NCBI GenBank assembly: GCA_018817195.1
Contig: JAHIUL010000051.1
Location: forward strand, 1-6,848
Source: Candidatus Margulisiibacteriota bacterium
Lineage (GTDB): Bacteria; Margulisbacteria; WOR-1; O2-12-FULL-45-9
DNA: 6,848 nucleotides
Direction of reading: 5' to 3'
The notes beneath the pieces were generated by a model, which was not told the DNA's origin, searched no databases, and worked only from the letters and a program-made list of their open reading frames with translations. Shown here piece after piece: positions 5,301 to 6,848 of the stretch; the stretch's first letter is position 1; each line of letters opens with the position of its first letter. Both the position numbers and the translations under genes were made by a program.

Positions 5301-6332
5301 TGGAGTGTGACCCGCGACACAAATTACGATTTAAACATTGACTTAACCTTTCCCTTGATCCGCAAATGGACAGCTTACGTTAAATTGATCAACCATGAAG
5401 AAGTTATCTATATTCCTGCTTCTGCCAAGGGAAAACAAACACTTAATACAACTTACCATACTGAATTAGTACCAATTAGCATACTGGCCCTGAGCCTGGA
5501 CCATAACCGGCAGGAAACGCCGTCTGTTTTGGTCCAGGGCAAAAACCCCAAGAGCGAAAAAACAGCTACCCGGGTTGGTCTTACGCCGCTGCCCTATCTT
5601 TCAACTTCCTGGGACCATTCTGAAGACGCCACCACCCACGATACGGGCCGGCAAAGCAGCGGCCGGGCAGACAGCTATACAGTTGGCTGGCAAATTTATT
5701 CAACTGACAATTATTCCTTTAACTCAAACTTTAATAAATATAACCGCTCAGACCAGGCACCGTCAGGCACCTGGGAAAGCGTGAAAACAGAATCAGAATC
5801 ATTTACCCAAAACTACGGCATGACATATAAGCCATTGGAAACATTGATAATTAGCCCCAGCTTTAGCCAGCAGGATTACCAGTACAGGTCAGAAATTGAC
5901 CCAGCGCTCAACGCTAGCAGCCAGACCAGCCGGCTTGCGCTGGCCTATGACCCTTTTAGCACAACGCAAATAGCGTTTGATTACAGCGATAAAGGAACTT
6001 CTACCCAAACAGTTGCCCCGCGCCACAAGATCAACTGGAATTTAGACATTAAACACCAGGTGTTAAATTGGGGCGAATTGGTCCTAAAACAAAATGAGGA
6101 ACATAACCGCGGTGAAGTCCAGGCTAACGGCAAAATTCCTGACATTGACTACACTACTGTGGGCAGATCATTAGCTTTAAATTTCACTGTTCCGCAAGAA
6201 AACCCAATTATTTCAGCCATCCTGTTCAGCCTGTCCTATAAGACAGTTGATTTTGACAATCGTTTATCCGGCAGGGCCGAAGACAATTTCTTTGCTTCAA
6301 TGATGACGTTTGAAGGAACGCTTAAGTTCTAG
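2313..6332 (+). CDS. Large outer-membrane beta-barrel protein with repeated LxRGxDYxIDY domains (SprA-like architecture)
   Basis: Complete, 1339 residues. The start is supported by a textbook signal peptide (basic DKR, hydrophobic core, cleavage at ALA|Q after residue 21) and by an in-frame stop at 2289-2291. Residues 22-165 are beta-rich (VFGEFMATFSGNEFAS). Residues 170-779 carry about six diverged copies of a small domain, typically GPYxL, then (I/V)xxGSExI, LxRGxDYxIDYxxGxITF, then a closing strand ending YxY. Residues 676-700 (VGFNADYKFGRLLEFSGDLAYSE) look like a link into the barrel. Residues 780-1339 alternate polar and hydrophobic residues with many Tyr/Phe and short turns, as in transmembrane beta-strands, and the protein ends in FEGTLKF with a C-terminal Phe suitable for BAM recognition. 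Size and repeats recall SprA, the type IX secretion translocon, and related Bacteroidetes/Ignavibacteria surface proteins; this similarity is from memory of motifs, not a search. No TonB box is evident. Role could be translocon, receptor or surface scaffold. It is divergent from the fibre gene and rich in GGC and CTG codons. Confidence 0.8.
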   Translation: MDKRVLLFFCAIAAIALPALAQSYPEVDISGYKKWEYRDAKVTPSRNYFQGLTYLGGFSPTATGSPWQERLKLNIVTKLSDKLTITYDVTQTPEAPDSFSTRVNYDDKHELVFGEFMATFSGNEFASATKRLNGMMILSKDESYSLTLVPSAKLNSYVQGITEQKGTNGKGPYSLGHGSIIEGSERIELNNVQLTRGTDYVIDYIEGKITFTTILQSTDTFSYSYAYTNITDLFFPALSRKDFFGFQGTVNLDPSTWGKSLPRPKRTIKTILQSFPTASAKDDVRSLEDSGNYQLDNHPIIKTSELVEYKGATLIRSKDYTIDPETGQITLLLNTLPTAQDPISVTYRFVETKPTTEYLPGEGSRGPYILSNKNLLPNSEEITIDKRLVRPEYDYLIDYEEGRIIFNFEVSNTSSIKVNYRYTVWEKAALIAPPEHPQELTLGAIYLKESARTGSGVAADTYTEPDPISGSDIIANNNTIYLSRYPLVPSREGGILILTLDGRTLVEGIDYVIPTVEVDPITGYAKVIPDTKLAFLNDKMDLTDGWQTGTIKMLTPVSPSSKIIATYSYKKSIVGRFAGTGNGGRGPYYISSYRDIVPGTEQIDVWKIGSSDFTTYTRNSSFEPDAGDTGYSINYYKENPYITFNKELDPGQNFSVYFQYVPPVAPTGNNLTQSLVGFNADYKFGRLLEFSGDLAYSEVDQVVLSVKTIEAAVFIPPTNQVSVTKHNTPAIVENTEKVYVNGYLRNKDIDYTIDYNSGIILFYYITLATADAVTVEYEYPDPGGIAKFGTKSDSAFRYGIKTNLEPLSVSYNEKAIGFDFSPLGGTPIGVGSRYKNFALSYAPGYHGLSTAVSYRENQDPQSGSQNHFNRRYERDYSLSLNPFNLAQMGASYKNVETKGDGLTPTSSLSANAKQDDYAANITLPGFRFGPLSYSQTYDGKLSDSQDLVQQSFSRSKYFHLKHGLGLTNRITAGLDYQFSEPYTLTNYQSSQETRSSWSVTRDTNYDLNIDLTFPLIRKWTAYVKLINHEEVIYIPASAKGKQTLNTTYHTELVPISILALSLDHNRQETPSVLVQGKNPKSEKTATRVGLTPLPYLSTSWDHSEDATTHDTGRQSSGRADSYTVGWQIYSTDNYSFNSNFNKYNRSDQAPSGTWESVKTESESFTQNYGMTYKPLETLIISPSFSQQDYQYRSEIDPALNASSQTSRLALAYDPFSTTQIAFDYSDKGTSTQTVAPRHKINWNLDIKHQVLNWGELVLKQNEEHNRGEVQANGKIPDIDYTTVGRSLALNFTVPQENPIISAILFSLSYKTVDFDNRLSGRAEDNFFASMMTFEGTLKF
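2820..4649 (+). repeat. Six diverged beta-domain repeats within the barrel protein
   Basis: Protein-level repeats, with no DNA identity left. R1 is residues 170-227 (KGPYSL, GSERIEL, LTRGTDYVIDY, GKITF). R2 is 292-350 (LIRSKDYTIDPETGQITL). R3 is 365-423 (RGPYIL, EYDYLIDYEEGRIIF). R4 is 479-569 (LTLDGRTLVEGIDYVI, with a long insertion). R5 is 585-661 (RGPYYIS, PGTEQIDV, with an altered middle). R6 is 726-779 (EKVYVNGYLRNKDIDYTIDY, GIILF). R1, R3 and R6 are the most regular. Each probably folds as a small beta-sandwich; whether they lie in the periplasm, in the pore or outside the cell cannot be told from the sequence. Confidence 0.7.
6329..6332. other. Interlocking convergent stop codons (CTAG)
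   Basis: The plus-strand barrel gene stops with TAG at 6330-6332, and the minus-strand feoB stops with TAG read from 6331 to 6329. The two share the palindrome CTAG, a 4-bp tail-to-tail overlap. There is therefore no intergenic space for a terminator, and I see no hairpin followed by a T-run on either strand nearby. Confidence 0.95.
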
Positions 6333-6848
6333 TAGAAAAAGTTTAATAATAAGTTAAGCAGCGCGCCCGCGGAAAGCGCGGCAATAACCATAATAGCAGA
6401 TGATTTGAGCAAATCCTTCCAACCTAATTCTTTGAGAATAACAGTAAATGTGGCAACACAGGGGAAAAACATTGATAAAACCACACAGGCTACAACCAAT
6501 TGATTAACTGACAAACTTAAGGGTGTAAGCATACCTACAGCCACATCTTTGCGCAAAAAACCAATCACAATAGCAGTAATCGCTTCTTTGGGCAGGCCCA
6601 GCAACCCAGTGACAACCGGCGCAGTTAAGTTAGCAATAAACTCAAAAAATCCAAGAACATAAAAGATATTTATAACAGTCACGCCAATTAAAACAACCGG
6701 CAGGGCTTCGCGCAGAAAACCTTTGACCCGCCACCATAATTTTTTATATAAAATCCTGAGCGGCGGCAAACGATACGGCGGTATTTCCAGGATCAATTCC
6801 GGGCTAAAGCCGGGTAAAATGCGATTTAATATAACACCAAGCACCAGC
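6329..6848 (-). CDS. feoB: Ferrous iron transport protein B, C-terminal part (partial, N-terminus off the right edge)
   Basis: FeoB is an inner-membrane Fe(II) uptake permease with an N-terminal G-protein domain. Only the last 172 codons are here; the frame stays open past 6848, so the ATG at 6844-6842 is internal. Recognisable FeoB features, numbered from that Met, are LEIPPYRLP (19-27), which precedes a WWRVKGFLREALP loop (37-49), then a transmembrane segment (about 48-66), GLPKEA with the strongly conserved IGFLRKDVAVGML (94-106), and the second gate segment MFFPCVATF (125-133) with its conserved Cys129. KELGWKD and a last transmembrane helix (about 147-168) end the protein at LLNFFY, with no Cys-rich tail. 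The G domain and any feoA gene lie outside the window, so nucleotide specificity and operon structure cannot be judged. Regulation is not visible because the 5' end is missing. It is convergent with the barrel gene and overlaps it by 4 bp. Confidence 0.93.
   Translation of the reverse strand, partial: LVLGVILNRILPGFSPELILEIPPYRLPPLRILYKKLWWRVKGFLREALPVVLIGVTVINIFYVLGFFEFIANLTAPVVTGLLGLPKEAITAIVIGFLRKDVAVGMLTPLSLSVNQLVVACVVLSMFFPCVATFTVILKELGWKDLLKSSAIMVIAALSAGALLNLLLNFFY

Noticed and set aside
6362..6381. GC-rich inverted repeat just past the barrel stop, as a terminator
   Set aside because: Only short imperfect arms pair, no T-run follows on the plus strand, and the bases are explained by Ala/Gly codons in feoB.

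Overview
The window holds three protein genes and one short divergent regulatory gap. It looks like a chromosomal segment of a two-membrane bacterium. Two of the products have Sec signal peptides, and one of them is a very large outer-membrane beta-barrel candidate ending in a terminal phenylalanine. The protein styles (the 'NYQGKLTD ... MTPRQ' head domain on a fibre-like secreted protein, the 'LxRGxDYxIDY' surface repeats, and a FeoB of the 'PPYRLP ... LRKDVAVGML' type) recall uncultivated lineages such as Margulisbacteria/Saganbacteria (WOR-1), Omnitrophota or Elusimicrobiota. That placement is inference and no marker gene is present to prove it. No RNA genes, insertion sequences, CRISPR array or origin were seen.

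Layout. (1) Positions 1-2158, minus strand: the first 719 residues of a secreted, modular, repeat-rich fibre-like protein, whose C-terminus lies beyond the left edge. It has a signal peptide, an N-terminal head domain, tandem Gly/Tyr-rich 'YGGYF' repeats, and two copies of a larger module built from motifs common in phage-tail-like and surface fibre proteins. (2) Positions 2159-2312: a 154-bp AT-rich divergent promoter region. The leftward gene has a strong AGGAGG ribosome site and a TTGTTA/TATAAT promoter. The rightward gene has a TTGACA promoter so close to its ATG that the mRNA is predicted to be leaderless or nearly so. (3) Positions 2313-6332, plus strand: a complete 1339-residue protein with a signal peptide, an N-terminal beta-rich region, about six diverged small beta-domain repeats, and a C-terminal region of about 560 residues that looks like an outer-membrane beta-barrel; SprA is the nearest thing I can name. 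(4) Positions 6329-6848, minus strand: the last 172 codons of feoB, the ferrous iron permease, running in from the right edge. Its stop codon and that of the barrel gene interlock in the palindrome CTAG.

How they may work together. The fibre-like protein and the large barrel share a divergent promoter region, and both are predicted to act at the cell envelope. One attractive but unproven reading is that the barrel anchors or exports the fibre, or another surface protein. FeoB is convergent and is probably a separate transcription unit, although its 3' end overlaps the barrel gene and no clear terminator separates them.
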